Shown here: piece by piece, positions 7,999 through 17,192 of the stretch
How the letters are laid out: each line of letters begins with the position of its first letter
Numbering within the stretch: the first letter of the stretch is position 1
Assembly (NCBI RefSeq): GCF_002157625.1
Contig: NZ_BDMM01000002.1
Coordinates: 248,001 to 312,000, forward strand
Source: Brevundimonas sp. SH203
Lineage (GTDB): Bacteria > Pseudomonadota > Alphaproteobacteria > Caulobacterales > Caulobacteraceae
DNA: 64,000 nt
Direction of reading: 5' to 3'
The notes under the pieces: generated by a model
The model's database searches: none
Told to the model about the DNA's origin: nothing
What the model saw: the letters and a program-made list of their open reading frames with translations, nothing else
Program-made: the position numbers and the translations under genes

Positions 7999-9189
7999 GT
8001 GAGCCAGATCGAACTCGCCACCTACGCCGAACGGGCCAGCCAGACGCAGGGGCGCCGCTTCTTCGAGCCGCCCAGCCGCACCCGCACCGCCTTCGCGCGC
8101 GACCGCGACCGCATCATCCATGCGACGGCGTTCCGGCGACTGAAGGAGAAGACCCAGGTATTCGTGGCGCACGAGGGCGACCATTACCGCACCCGCCTGA
8201 CCCATTCGCTGGAGGTGGCCCAGATCGCGCGGTCGCTGGCCCATGCGCTGCGGCTGGACGACGATCTGGCCGAGACCATCGCCCTGGCCCACGACCTGGG
8301 CCATCCGCCGTTCGCCCATGCGGGCGAGGACGAGCTGGTGGTGCAGATGGCCGGCTATGGCGGCTTCGACCACAACGTCCAGAGCTTCCGCGTCGTGACC
8401 GAGCTGGAGAACCGCTATCCGCAGTTCGACGGGCTGAACCTGAGTTGGGAGACGGTCGAGGGCGTCGTCAAGCACAACGGCCCGGTGTCGCACCGGCTGG
8501 AGGAGCCGGCCTGGTCGGTGGTGCGGCCCTATGCAGTTGGCGGCGAGGCGGGCTGGGACCTTCGGCTGGACACCTTCGCCTCGCTGGAGGCCCAGTGCGC
8601 GGCCATCGCCGACGACATCGCCTATAACAACCACGACGTGGACGACGGGGTGCAGGCGGGGCTGTTCACCCTGGCGGACCTGTACGACGTGCCGCTGATC
8701 GGGCCGATGCTGGCCGAGGCGCGGCGCGACTGGCCCCTGATCGACGAGCGGATGCTGCGGATCGAGGCCGTGCGCCGGATGATCGGCGTGATGGTCGAGG
8801 ACGTGCTGGCCGAAACGCAATCGCGGCTGGAACAGGATCGGATCGTCACGACCGAGGACGTGCGCGTCGCCAGACGGACCATGGTCGACTTTTCGGCCGC
8901 CATGCACGCCGATCTGGCGATCCTGAGGAAGTTCCTGTTCGAGCGGATGTATCGCCATTACCGCGTCAACCGCACCCGCAGCCAGGCGCGACGGGTGCTG
9001 TCGCAACTGTTCGAACTGTTCATGGCCGAGCCGGAGGTGATGCCGCCGGAATGGGGCACGCCCGCCCTGACCCAGGACCGCACCCGGCGGGCGCGCGCCG
9101 TCTGCGACTACATCGCCGGCATGACCGACCGCTATGCGATAGAAGTCCACCAGAAATTGTTCAGCCTCGACCTCGCGCTCGATCTGTGA
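7999..9189 (+). CDS. dgt: deoxyguanosinetriphosphate triphosphohydrolase-like protein
   Basis: A 396-residue HD-superfamily protein from the GTG at 7999 ([14 protein letters not shown]). It hydrolyses dNTPs, classically dGTP, to deoxynucleoside and tripolyphosphate. The family signature [10 protein letters not shown] (about residues 46-55), the metal histidine in [13 protein letters not shown] (H69) and the HD pair in [11 protein letters not shown] (H98, D99) are visible, as is the later metal aspartate in DDIAYNNHD. An in-frame ATG at 7936 would add 21 residues, but it overlaps the divergent promoter space and adds no family sequence. An argS gene, which I would expect directly downstream in many relatives, is elsewhere in this window. 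Confidence 0.9.
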   Translation: MSQIELATYAERASQTQGRRFFEPPSRTRTAFARDRDRIIHATAFRRLKEKTQVFVAHEGDHYRTRLTHSLEVAQIARSLAHALRLDDDLAETIALAHDLGHPPFAHAGEDELVVQMAGYGGFDHNVQSFRVVTELENRYPQFDGLNLSWETVEGVVKHNGPVSHRLEEPAWSVVRPYAVGGEAGWDLRLDTFASLEAQCAAIADDIAYNNHDVDDGVQAGLFTLADLYDVPLIGPMLAEARRDWPLIDERMLRIEAVRRMIGVMVEDVLAETQSRLEQDRIVTTEDVRVARRTMVDFSAAMHADLAILRKFLFERMYRHYRVNRTRSQARRVLSQLFELFMAEPEVMPPEWGTPALTQDRTRRARAVCDYIAGMTDRYAIEVHQKLFSLDLALDL

Positions 9190-9265
9190 TTCGAAAGACG
9201 GACGCGGGGGCGTAGAGTGGACGTTCGGCGCTTGATTCGCGCCGGACAGACGGCGGAGCGCGACC

Positions 9266-10045
9266 ATGTCATTCGACGACGACAACAAGCCGGGCCGGGG
9301 CGCCTACACCCCCCCCACCGACGACGACCTGCCGTTCCGTCGCAACAGCTATGATCCGCGCGGCGGCCGCAATGTCGGTTCCGGCGGGGGCAAGGCGCCG
9401 CCGGTGACGCTGATCGTCAGCGCGGTGATCCTGCTGCTGCTGATCGTGGCGGTGATCTTCTTCTATCGTTCGGGCATGCGCGCCTCGACCGACGCCCCGC
9501 CGGCGGTGGGCCAGCCCGTGGGCGAGATGAAGACCGCCCCGCCCATCGACGCCCAGCCGATCGATCCGGCCGCCGGGGTGCGCGTCTATCGCGACGAGAC
9601 CGAGACCACGGACGCGCCCGTGACCTTCACCCCGCCGCCCGAGACGCCCCAGCCGCGTCCGACCGCGCCGGCGCCCGTCGCGCCGACCGGACAGGGGTTG
9701 GCGCCCGCCAAGCCCGTGACGGCGGCCCCCGCGACGCCGCGTCCCACGACGCCGACGCCCGCACCCGTCGCCGCGCCGACGACCAAGGCCCCGGCCGCGA
9801 CGAGCGGCTCGGCCTCGGTCCAGATCGGCGCCTTCTCCTCGACCCAGATCGCCGACCGCGAATACGCCGCCGTCGCCAGCCGCTTCGGCCAATATGCGTC
9901 GGGCGCCGAGAAGCGCGTGACCGAGGTGACGACCTCGGGCGGATCGACGCTTTACCGCACCGCCTTCTCGGGCCTGTCGCGCGAGCGGGCTACGGCCTTC
10001 TGCAACGCGCTGAAGGCGGCGGGTCGGGACTGCATCGTTCGGTGA
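9266..10045 (+). CDS. SPOR domain-containing membrane protein
   Basis: A 259-residue bitopic inner-membrane protein. It has an acidic and arginine-rich cytoplasmic N-terminus, one transmembrane helix (about residues 47-67), a long proline/threonine/alanine-rich periplasmic linker (about 75-180) and a C-terminal SPOR domain (about 183-259) starting SASVQIGAFSS. SPOR domains bind denuded glycan strands of septal peptidoglycan, so a role at the division site is likely. The last codon overlaps the GTG of nagZ (GTGA), coupling it to a peptidoglycan recycling enzyme. This arrangement suggests a common envelope-remodelling context. Confidence 0.9.
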   Translation: MSFDDDNKPGRGAYTPPTDDDLPFRRNSYDPRGGRNVGSGGGKAPPVTLIVSAVILLLLIVAVIFFYRSGMRASTDAPPAVGQPVGEMKTAPPIDAQPIDPAAGVRVYRDETETTDAPVTFTPPPETPQPRPTAPAPVAPTGQGLAPAKPVTAAPATPRPTTPTPAPVAAPTTKAPAATSGSASVQIGAFSSTQIADREYAAVASRFGQYASGAEKRVTEVTTSGGSTLYRTAFSGLSRERATAFCNALKAAGRDCIVR

Positions 10046-11091
10046 CGTCCGCCGCCCTCTACGGCTGCGCCGGCCATCGGCTGACGGAGGACGAACGCGC
10101 CTTCTTCGCCAGGGCGCGGCCGTGGGGCTTCATCCTGTTCCGGCGCAACATCGACACGCCGGATCAGCTGCGGGCGCTGACCGACGAACTGCGCGCCGCC
10201 GTCGGCGACGCCGACGCGCCGATCCTGATTGATCAGGAGGGCGGGCGGGTCCAGCGGATGGGGCCGCCGCACTGGCCCAAATATCCGCCGGGCGACGCCT
10301 ATCTGAAGGCCGCCGAAGACCTGCACGGCGCGCGCGACCTGGCGCGGCTGGCCGCGCGGCTGATGGCCCACGACCTGCGCGAGGTCGGAATCACCGTCGA
10401 TCTGCTGCCCGTGCTGGACGTGCCGGTTCCGGGCGCACACGACATCGTCGGCGACCGGGCCTACGGCCGCGATCCGCAAACCGTGGCCCTGCTGGGGCGG
10501 GCGGCGGCCGAGGGCCTGCTGGCGGGCGGGGTGCTGCCCTGCATCAAACATATGCCGGGCCACGGCCGGGCCTTCGCCGACAGCCACAGGGATCTGCCGA
10601 CGGTCCATGCCGATTTCGAGACGCTGGACGGCTGGGACTTCGCGCCGTTCAAGGCGATGTCGGACATGCCGATGGCGATGACGGCGCACATCGTCTTCAC
10701 CGCCCTGGACCCCAAACGACCGGCGACGCAGTCGAAAAAGGCGGTGCGAACGATGCGAGAGCATCTGGGCTTTTCCGGCCTGATCCTGACCGACGACCTG
10801 TCGATGCAGGCGCTGAGCGGATCGCTGGGCGAACGGGCGCATCGGTCGCTGAAGGCCGGGTGCGACGTGGTCCTGCACTGCAATGGCGATCTGATCGAGA
10901 TGCAGGCGGTGGCCGAGGCGACCGGAAAGCTGAAGGGCCGGGCCAGGGCGCGGGCGGAGGCGGCGCTGGCGCGGATCGTGTGCGCGCCCGAACCATTGGA
11001 CGCCGCGGCCGATCATCGGCGGTTCTTCGAGGCGATGGGCGGGCGGATGGATGTCGCCAGGGGCCCGGACGTGGGGGAGGCGCAGGCCTAG
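10042..11091 (+). CDS. nagZ: beta-N-acetylhexosaminidase (NagZ)
   Basis: A 349-residue family 3 glycoside hydrolase that removes GlcNAc from anhydromuropeptides during cell-wall recycling in the cytoplasm. The family motif KHMPGHGRAFADSH is at about residues 169-182, including the mobile-loop Asp-His general acid pair of NagZ (D180, H182). The nucleophile is the first Asp of TDDLSM, near residue 251. It also has IDQEGGRVQR at about 63-72. No signal peptide is present, consistent with a cytoplasmic enzyme. The GTG start overlaps the SPOR gene stop by four bases, and scpA begins eight bases after the stop. Confidence 0.95.
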   Translation: MTSAALYGCAGHRLTEDERAFFARARPWGFILFRRNIDTPDQLRALTDELRAAVGDADAPILIDQEGGRVQRMGPPHWPKYPPGDAYLKAAEDLHGARDLARLAARLMAHDLREVGITVDLLPVLDVPVPGAHDIVGDRAYGRDPQTVALLGRAAAEGLLAGGVLPCIKHMPGHGRAFADSHRDLPTVHADFETLDGWDFAPFKAMSDMPMAMTAHIVFTALDPKRPATQSKKAVRTMREHLGFSGLILTDDLSMQALSGSLGERAHRSLKAGCDVVLHCNGDLIEMQAVAEATGKLKGRARARAEAALARIVCAPEPLDAAADHRRFFEAMGGRMDVARGPDVGEAQA

Positions 11092-11098
11092 CCGCCGC

Positions 11099-11920
11099 AT
11101 GACCGACGCCTTCCAGCCCAATCTGGACTTCACCGCCGTCGCCGAGGTCGAGGACCGCGAGGCCTTCGTCGTCGATCTGGACGGTTACGAGGGGCCGCTG
11201 CACGTCCTTCTGGCCCTGGCGCGGAACCAGAAGGTCGACCTGCTGAAACTGTCGATCACCCAGCTGGCGGAACAGTATCTGGCCTTCGTGCATGAGGCGC
11301 GGCGGCGCAACTTCGCCCTGGCGGCCGACTATCTGGTGATGGCGTCGTGGCTGGCCTATCTGAAGTCGCGCCTGCTGCTGCCGCGCACCGACAAGGGCAA
11401 GGCCGAGGAGCCGCCCGCCGAGGAGATGGCCGCCGCCCTGGCCTTCCGCCTGCAGAAGCTGGAGGCGATGCGAAAGGCGGTCGAACAGCTGATGGCCCGG
11501 CCGCAGCTGAAGCGCGACGTCTTCACGCGCGGCGACCCGGAGGCGACGGTGATCGTGCCGTCCGACCGGATCGACGCCAGCCTGTACGAGCTGATGAGCG
11601 CCTATGTGGTGCAGCGCCGCCGCGAAGAGGCGCGGCGTTATGCGCCGGGCCAGCGGGTCGAGGCCTTCCAGCTGGAGGCCGCCCGCGACTGGCTGAGGGA
11701 GATCATGCCCAAACTGGCCGACTGGACCCCGCTGGATCAGGTCGCGCCGCAGCGGGAGGATGAGGACGGCCCCAGCCAGGCCAGCTATACGGCCTCGACC
11801 CTGTCGGCCAGTCTGGAGCTGGTGAAGGAGGGGGCGATGGATATTCGACAGGCTCAGGCGTTCGCCGACCTGTATCTGAAACGGCGCGGGTCGGGGCAGC
11901 CGCTGGAACTGACGCCGTGA
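11099..11920 (+). CDS. scpA: segregation and condensation protein A
   Basis: The kleisin subunit of the SMC-ScpAB condensin complex, 273 residues from the ATG at 11099. Typical features are the N-terminal SMC-neck-binding segment (FVVDLDGYEGPLHVLLALARNQKVDLLKLSI is split across about residues 21-52), YLVMASWLAYLKSRLLLP at about 80-97, a variable acidic middle and a C-terminal winged helix (SASLELVKEG; DIRQAQAFADLYLKRRG). Transcribed with nagZ. In this genome a palindromic repeat and a small open frame separate it from scpB. Confidence 0.93.
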   Translation: MTDAFQPNLDFTAVAEVEDREAFVVDLDGYEGPLHVLLALARNQKVDLLKLSITQLAEQYLAFVHEARRRNFALAADYLVMASWLAYLKSRLLLPRTDKGKAEEPPAEEMAAALAFRLQKLEAMRKAVEQLMARPQLKRDVFTRGDPEATVIVPSDRIDASLYELMSAYVVQRRREEARRYAPGQRVEAFQLEAARDWLREIMPKLADWTPLDQVAPQREDEDGPSQASYTASTLSASLELVKEGAMDIRQAQAFADLYLKRRGSGQPLELTP

Positions 11921-12108
11921 GCGACCCACAGTCCGTCATCCTAGGGCTTGTCCCTAGTATCCATACGCCCGCTGCCTGGCATGGATGCACAGTTGGAAAG
12001 ACCGGGAGTATGGATCCTCGCCACAAGGGCGAGGATGACGAGGTGTCGGGCGACGATGACGGGACTGGGGGCATGGAGGATGGGATGAGCGGGTGGTTCT
12101 ATGTCTGA
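11917..12108 (+). other. repeat-derived open frame bridging scpA and scpB (63 aa, coding status uncertain)
   Basis: A frame that begins with the GTG overlapping the scpA stop (GTGA) and ends eight bases inside scpB, past its ATG at 12101. Most of it is translation of the palindromic repeat (VILGLVPSIHTP at the left arm, DPRHKGEDDE at the right arm). Such peptides are common by-products of this repeat type and are unlikely to be functional proteins. The frame could however keep ribosomes moving from scpA to scpB and so preserve translational coupling. Confidence 0.35.
11935..12039. repeat. palindromic repeat inside the scpA-scpB junction
   Basis: Left arm 11935-11967 (GTCATCCTAGGGCTTG, then CCATAC) and right arm 12007-12039 (GTATGGATCCTCGCC, then GAGGATGAC) are imperfect reverse complements. 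It belongs to the same family as the elements at 5649, 26117 and 29339. It sits within what is normally a tightly coupled operon. Confidence 0.8.
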
Positions 12109-12772
12109 CCTGTCCTTTCAGCCCGACGAGGCCGAGATCGAGCGGCGGGTGGAGGCCCTGCTGTTCGCCGCCGCCGGGCCGCTGACCGCCGCCGAGATCG
12201 CCGCCCGCCTGCCCGAGAACTGCAATGTCGCGCGCGCCATCGCGGGGCTTCGCGCCCGTTACGAGGGGCGGGGGGTGGAGCTGGAGTGCGTCGCCGACCG
12301 CTGGCGCTTCCGCACCGCGCCGGACCTGGCCTTCATGATGACCCAGGAGCGCGAGGAGCCGCGCCGCCTGTCCAAGGCCGCGCTGGAGACCCTGGCCATC
12401 ATCGCCTATCACCAGCCCGTCACCCGCGCCGAGATCGAGAGCGTGCGCGGGGTGTCGATCTCCAAGGGCACGCTGGATCTGTTGCTGGAGATGGGGTTCG
12501 TGCGGCTGCGTGGGCGCAGGCGCACGCCGGGGCGACCCGTGACCTATGCGACCACGGATCGGTTCCTGGAGCATTTCGGCCTGGCGACCCTGTACGACCT
12601 GCCGGGGGTTCAGGAGATGAAGGCGGCGGGTCTGCTGGACCTGTCGCTGCCGGTCGGCTTCGAGGTGCCGGACCCGACCCGCGCGTCCGAGGCGGACGAC
12701 GAGGACGGAACCCTGCCGTTGGACGACGACGCGCCCGAGTTCGCCCAGGATTTCGTCAACGACGACCGCTGA
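12101..12772 (+). CDS. scpB: segregation and condensation protein B
   Basis: A 223-residue ScpB homologue, the dimeric winged-helix partner of ScpA in the SMC condensin. Two winged-helix domains are visible: N-terminal (EALLFAAAGPLTAAEIAARLP) and second (ALETLAIIAYHQPVTRAEIE, VSISKGTLDLLLEMGFV). The family hallmark GRPVTYATTDRFLEHFGL is at about residues 147-164, followed by an acidic tail of about 45 residues. ATG start at 12101. In relatives I recall, tatABC follows scpB; here a histidine kinase follows instead. Confidence 0.93.
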   Translation: MSDLSFQPDEAEIERRVEALLFAAAGPLTAAEIAARLPENCNVARAIAGLRARYEGRGVELECVADRWRFRTAPDLAFMMTQEREEPRRLSKAALETLAIIAYHQPVTRAEIESVRGVSISKGTLDLLLEMGFVRLRGRRRTPGRPVTYATTDRFLEHFGLATLYDLPGVQEMKAAGLLDLSLPVGFEVPDPTRASEADDEDGTLPLDDDAPEFAQDFVNDDR

Positions 12773-12833
12773 TCCGCGCCGCGCGGGGCCAGGCGTTCAT
12801 CTTGTCTTATCGGGCGGATGCTAGCGCTTGATC

Positions 12834-14441
12834 ATGTCCAGTGGCGTTGCTTCGAAATCCGGCTCCCAGGCCTGGGTCGCGTTCCGAATCGCGGCGGTCC
12901 TGCTGATCGGGTCCATGGCGGGAATGATCGGCGTCCTGGCGGTGGTCAGCCAGGCGATCGACGCCCATCAGGCCGCCAAGGAACACGAGCTGGTCGAACG
13001 TCGCGTCGCGCGCGCCCTGCAGTCCATCGGCGAGGATCTGACCACGGCCTCGGTCTGGGACGACGCGGTCGACCATATGACCGGCGGCGGCGACATGGCC
13101 TGGTGGGACCGGCATCTGGGCGGATATTACGAGGCGCAAAGCAAGCTGCCCGTCACCCTTGGCTATGACGACGCGGGCAAGCTGTTCCGCGTCTCGAAGA
13201 ACGGCGAGGCCGCCGGCGCCGACGCCGCCGATCCCTTCGCCCGCTCCGCCCGCCCCATCGTTGACGCCCTGAGGGCGACGGCCGCCGGACGAGACCGTTC
13301 GACCGTGGCGCTGGACGCCGTGACGCTGAAACCCGCCGTCGTGAAGGTGGAGGGGACCGTCTATCTGATGGGAACCTCGACCGTCGTGCGCCACACCCTG
13401 AAAGGATCGGTTCCCGCCTCGGACCCAGCGGTGGCGTCGTTCAAGCGGTTCGACACCATCATTCCGCAGATTCACGACCGTCTCGGCTTGGTCGACCCGA
13501 CCTTTTCCGTGGGCGATGCGCCGCCGCCGAAGGGACGCGCGGCGGTGGACATCCGCGATCCGAACGGCGTCCTGCTGGGGCGGATCGTCTGGACGCCGGA
13601 GCGACCGGGCGCGGACATCCTGCGTCAGGCCGGGCCGTTCCTGCTGGCGCTGCTGATCCTGATGCTGGCGTGCGGCGGGGCCCTGCTCTGGCGGGTGGCG
13701 CAGGACATCCGTCGGCTTCGGGCCTCCGAGGCGGCCCTGTCGGCGGCGCTGGACAAGGCGGAGGCGGCCAATCAGGCCAAGACCCGGTTCCTGTCCAACG
13801 TCAGCCACGAACTTCGCACCCCCCTGAACGGCGTCCTGGGCATGGCCGAGGTGATCGGCGCAGACGCCATCACGCCGCAGCAACGTGAGCGGCTGGAAAT
13901 CCTGAAGGCCTCGGGCCGCCAGCAGTTGCGTCTGGTCGAGGAACTGCTGGACGTGGTGCGATTGCGCGACGGGGCGGTGATGCTGGAGACGCGGCCCTTC
14001 CGCATCGACAACCTGTTGCAGCGGGTCGCCCACGATTTCGAGGGCGCGGCGGCGACCAGAGGGCTGGTCCTTGAGGTCGAGGCGGTCGAGGGCGAATGGC
14101 TGGGCGACCCCGTTCACATCGAAAAGATGCTGGCGGCCCTGACCGACAACGCCGTGCGCTTCACCCGAACGGGCCGGGTGACGCTGCGCGCCCTGGCCGG
14201 CGACGATCTGGTGCTGGAGGTCGAGGACACCGGGCCGGGCATGACGCCCGACGCGGTGACGCGCCTGTTCGACGCCTTCACCCAGGGCGACGAGAGCAGC
14301 ACCCGCGCCGCCGAGGGGCTGGGGCTGGGGCTGACCGCCGCCCACGGTCTGGCGGTGCTGATGGGCGGCCGGATCGAGGTGGTGTCCACGCCGGGCGTCG
14401 GCAGCCTTTTCCGCGCGCCCCTGCCGCTGGCGCGGGCCTGA
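12834..14441 (+). CDS. membrane sensor histidine kinase with CHASE4-like sensor domain
   Basis: A 535-residue sensor kinase from the ATG at 12834. It has TM1 at about residues 14-40, a periplasmic domain (about 41-265) with the CHASE4-like feature VWDDAVDHMTGGG and WWDRHLG, and TM2 at about 267-288. The cytoplasmic kinase has a DHp H-box SHELRTPLNG (phospho-acceptor His near residue 324) and a HATPase domain with ALTDNAVRFT, EDTGPGM, LFDAFTQGD and GLGLGLTAAHGLA. No receiver domain is attached and no response regulator gene is adjacent, so the partner is unknown. A TTG six bases upstream is the only alternative nearby start. Confidence 0.88.
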   Translation: MSSGVASKSGSQAWVAFRIAAVLLIGSMAGMIGVLAVVSQAIDAHQAAKEHELVERRVARALQSIGEDLTTASVWDDAVDHMTGGGDMAWWDRHLGGYYEAQSKLPVTLGYDDAGKLFRVSKNGEAAGADAADPFARSARPIVDALRATAAGRDRSTVALDAVTLKPAVVKVEGTVYLMGTSTVVRHTLKGSVPASDPAVASFKRFDTIIPQIHDRLGLVDPTFSVGDAPPPKGRAAVDIRDPNGVLLGRIVWTPERPGADILRQAGPFLLALLILMLACGGALLWRVAQDIRRLRASEAALSAALDKAEAANQAKTRFLSNVSHELRTPLNGVLGMAEVIGADAITPQQRERLEILKASGRQQLRLVEELLDVVRLRDGAVMLETRPFRIDNLLQRVAHDFEGAAATRGLVLEVEAVEGEWLGDPVHIEKMLAALTDNAVRFTRTGRVTLRALAGDDLVLEVEDTGPGMTPDAVTRLFDAFTQGDESSTRAAEGLGLGLTAAHGLAVLMGGRIEVVSTPGVGSLFRAPLPLARA

Positions 14442-14451
14442 CGCCTGGAGG

Positions 14452-14706
14452 TCAGGAGCGCGGGTGGGCGCTTCTGAACAGCGCCCATTCCTCGATCACG
14501 CGACCGTCGGGCAGGTGGCACATGCCCGACTGGCCACCGTCCGCGCCCGTGACGATTTCGAGCCGTCCGCCGCTGTCGACGCAGTATTTCGAGGCCGGAT
14601 TGGGCATGCCGATGGGCTTCGGCGTCGGCTGGGCGGGCTGGGCGCAGGCGGCCAGAGCGGCGAGGGGCAGGGCGACCGACAGGGCGAGTTTGATCATGGC
14701 GTTCAT
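14452..14706 (-). CDS. DUF333-type lipoprotein
   Basis: An 84-residue secreted protein with a signal peptide (LALSVALPLAALAACAQ), a probable lipobox ending at C21 and a C-terminal DUF333 domain (IGMPNPASKYCVDSGGRL, then GMCHLPDGRVIEEW). DUF333 proteins carry a conserved cysteine pair and are small envelope proteins of unknown function. The stop is only ten bases from the convergent kinase stop. An internal ATG at codon 4 could be the true start. Confidence 0.75.
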   Translation of the reverse strand: MNAMIKLALSVALPLAALAACAQPAQPTPKPIGMPNPASKYCVDSGGRLEIVTGADGGQSGMCHLPDGRVIEEWALFRSAHPRS

Positions 14707-14762
14707 CCGATCAGAGAAGTGCCCAGCCTATCACGCAACGGCGCCGTCCGACATCCGGCCGT

Positions 14763-15734
14763 TCAGGCGGTCAGCAGGCGCGGCAGTTTGAAGGTCACGG
14801 TCTCGCGCGCGCCGGCGTCCTCCGTCACCGTGGCGTCGAACCGGGCGCGGATGGCGTCGACCAGGGCCGCGATCAGAGGTTCGGGGGCCGAGGCGCCGGC
14901 GGTGACGCCGACTGCATCCACCCCGTCGAACCAGGCCCAGTCGACCTGGGAGGCGTCGTCGACCAGATAGGCGGCGCGGGCGCCCGCGCGCATCGCCACC
15001 TCGACCAGCCGGGCCGAGTTGGACGAGTTTTTGGACCCGACCACCAGCACCAGTTCGCAGCCCTCGCCCAGCGCCTTGACCGCGTCCTGACGATTGGTGG
15101 TGGCGTAGCAGATGTCTTCCTTGTGCGGATCGGGCAGTTCGGGAAAGCGGCGCTTCAGCACCTTCAATATGCCGGCGGTGTCGTCCACCGACAAGGTGGT
15201 CTGGGTGGCGTAGGCGAGAGGCGCGTCGCCGGGCCGTTCGAATCGCTCCGCATCCTCCTCGGTCTCGATCAGGGTGATGGCGCCGGAAGGCAACTGTCCC
15301 ATCGTGCCGATCACCTCCGGGTGGCCCGCATGGCCGATCAGGACGATGTGGCGGCCAGCGGCGTGATGACGCTCGGCCTCGACATGGACCTTGGAGACCA
15401 GGGGGCAGGTGGCGTCCAGGAACAGCAGTTCGCGCGCGCGGGCGCTGGCGGGCACCGACTTGGGCACGCCGTGGGCCGAAAAGACGACCGGCCGGTCGTC
15501 CGGGCATTCGTCCAGCTCCTTGACGAAGACGGCGCCCATGGCCTTCAACCGCTCGACCACATGGCGGTTGTGGACGATCTCGTGGCGCACATAGACCGGG
15601 GCGCCGTATTTCTCGATGGCCCGCTCGACGATCTGGATCGCCCGGTCCACCCCGGCGCAGAAGCCGCGCGGCGTCGCCAGACGAACCGAGATCGGACGAA
15701 GCGGAGCGGCGGGCGGCGGGACGTGGGCGTTCAT
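14763..15734 (-). CDS. ispH: 4-hydroxy-3-methylbut-2-enyl diphosphate reductase
   Basis: The last enzyme of the MEP isoprenoid pathway, 323 residues from the ATG at 15734. It reduces HMBPP to IPP and DMAPP with a 4Fe-4S cluster. The three cluster cysteines are recognisable in [13 protein letters not shown] (C26), [11 protein letters not shown] and [14 protein letters not shown]. The substrate-site motifs [14 protein letters not shown] and [10 protein letters not shown] are also present. The open frame continues upstream but without family sequence. Divergent from atpI with 239 bases between the starts, which must hold both promoters; I see no distinct operator there. Confidence 0.95.
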   Translation of the reverse strand: MNAHVPPPAAPLRPISVRLATPRGFCAGVDRAIQIVERAIEKYGAPVYVRHEIVHNRHVVERLKAMGAVFVKELDECPDDRPVVFSAHGVPKSVPASARARELLFLDATCPLVSKVHVEAERHHAAGRHIVLIGHAGHPEVIGTMGQLPSGAITLIETEEDAERFERPGDAPLAYATQTTLSVDDTAGILKVLKRRFPELPDPHKEDICYATTNRQDAVKALGEGCELVLVVGSKNSSNSARLVEVAMRAGARAAYLVDDASQVDWAWFDGVDAVGVTAGASAPEPLIAALVDAIRARFDATVTEDAGARETVTFKLPRLLTA

Positions 15735-15973
15735 GGCGCGGAACCTAGTCGTTTCCACCCCGCATCGCCATGTCGCGGCGGCGCGGATGAGGCGGGATTC
15801 TGGCGGTCGCGACAGCGGCGCATCGTCACGGCTGGCTCCCGGTCGAAGAAAAGCGAGCGTCAGCAAAGACTTAGGCGTCGATCACGACGCCTTGACCTGT
15901 CGCCCGCTCACGATTAGTTTCCGCGCCGAATTCAGACCCGTTCGAACGTCGTGCGGGGCCGAGCAGTTCAGGC

Positions 15974-16342
15974 ATGTCCCCAATGACGGAATCGCGCGAA
16001 GAGGCGATCAAACGCCTCAACGAAAGCGCATCCTCCCTTGAGGCGCGCAATGCTCAGCAAGAGTCCGCTCACCTCGCCGCCCAAAAGGTGACGGGTGAGG
16101 CCTACAAGATCATCGCCGACCTGATCGGCGGGGTTCTGGTGGGCTTGGCGCTGGGCTTTCTCGCGGACCGATTCCTCGGAATCACCCCGTGGGGCATCAT
16201 CGGCGGGGTCCTTCTGGGCTTCGCCCTGTCGATTTACATGGCGCGTCGCACAGCCAACCGGCTGATGGCGCAGGCGAAGGCGGCGGGGGTCGTGGCGAAG
16301 TCCGTTCCCTTCGACGACGCCGACGAAGACGAGGACCGATAA
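15974..16342 (+). CDS. atpI: F0 assembly protein AtpI (AtpZ/AtpI family)
   Basis: A 122-residue protein at the head of the F0 operon. It has a polar N-terminal region with helical heptads (about residues 5-45), two transmembrane helices (about 46-66 and 71-90) joined by RFLGITPWG, and an acidic C-terminus. AtpI proteins assist c-ring assembly or magnesium supply. The ATG at 15974 is used; an in-frame ATG three codons later is an alternative. atpB follows after five bases. Confidence 0.85.
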   Translation: MSPMTESREEAIKRLNESASSLEARNAQQESAHLAAQKVTGEAYKIIADLIGGVLVGLALGFLADRFLGITPWGIIGGVLLGFALSIYMARRTANRLMAQAKAAGVVAKSVPFDDADEDEDR

Positions 16343-16347
16343 GGCCC

Positions 16348-17139
16348 ATGGCCGATCCGATTCATCAGTTCAAGGTCACGCCCCTGCACGGGCTTGATTT
16401 CGGCACGGTCAACCTGCCGATCGTCGGCGAGACCAGCCTGGCCTTCACCAATTCGCACCTGGCGATGACCATCGTCTTCGTGGTGGTCGTGGCCCTGCTG
16501 ACGCTGGTCACGTCCAACGCCAAGATCGTGCCCGGCCGCGTCCAGGCCGCCGGCGAGCAGATGTTCGACCTGATCGACGGCGTGACCGGCTCGATCATCG
16601 GGCACGAAGGCCGCAAATATTTCCCGTTCGTCCTGACCATCTTCCTGCTGGTCCTGGGCATGAACCTGCTGGGTCTGTTCCTGACCTTCACCGCCACCTC
16701 GCAGCTGGCCGTCACCGGCGCCTTCGCCCTGATCACCATCCTGCTGGTCATCGGCATCGGCTTCATCAAGCACGGCCTGGGCTTCTTCCTGCTGTTCTGG
16801 CCGACCAGCGCGCCGCTGGCGATCCGTCCGGTCGTGGGCCTGATCGAGTTCCTGTCCTTCCTGCTGCGTCCCGTCACCCTGGCGCTGCGTCTGTTCGGCA
16901 ACATGCTGGGCGGCCACATCGCGCTGAAGATCTTCGCCGGCTTCGTGGTGTCGATGGGCGGCCTGGCCGCCGCCGGGGGACTGGGCCTGCTGGGTCTGCC
17001 GGTCGCGGGCCTGTCGCTGGGCATGGTCGTGGGACTGACCGCGTTGGAGTTCCTGGTCGCCTTCCTCCAGGCCTTCGTTTTCGCCGTTCTGGCCAGCATC
17101 TATCTCAACGATGTGGTCAACCTGGGACATGGCCACTAA
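16348..17139 (+). CDS. atpB: ATP synthase F0 subunit a
   Basis: A 263-residue subunit a, which forms the two proton half-channels against the c-ring. Several transmembrane helices are evident. The essential arginine lies in LALRLFGNMLGGH, and the last helix region FLQAFVFAVLASIYLND is characteristic. The ATG at 16348 with upstream AAGGCCC is chosen over longer in-frame extensions that run through atpI. A genuine family length (about 250 residues) supports this. Confidence 0.95.
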   Translation: MADPIHQFKVTPLHGLDFGTVNLPIVGETSLAFTNSHLAMTIVFVVVVALLTLVTSNAKIVPGRVQAAGEQMFDLIDGVTGSIIGHEGRKYFPFVLTIFLLVLGMNLLGLFLTFTATSQLAVTGAFALITILLVIGIGFIKHGLGFFLLFWPTSAPLAIRPVVGLIEFLSFLLRPVTLALRLFGNMLGGHIALKIFAGFVVSMGGLAAAGGLGLLGLPVAGLSLGMVVGLTALEFLVAFLQAFVFAVLASIYLNDVVNLGHGH

Positions 17140-17192
17140 GGCCGGGTTCCAGTTCGAATAACCAACCAACCAAGACTGAATAGGACTTCATC

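Noticed and set aside
7498..9288. Minus-strand frame of about 596 codons opposite dgt
   Set aside because: Shadow frame of dgt with biased composition; the real gene has all HD-family motifs on the plus strand.
15735..15973. Riboswitch or operator in the ispH-atpI gap
   Set aside because: No known aptamer core and no convincing palindrome; ordinary divergent promoter region.
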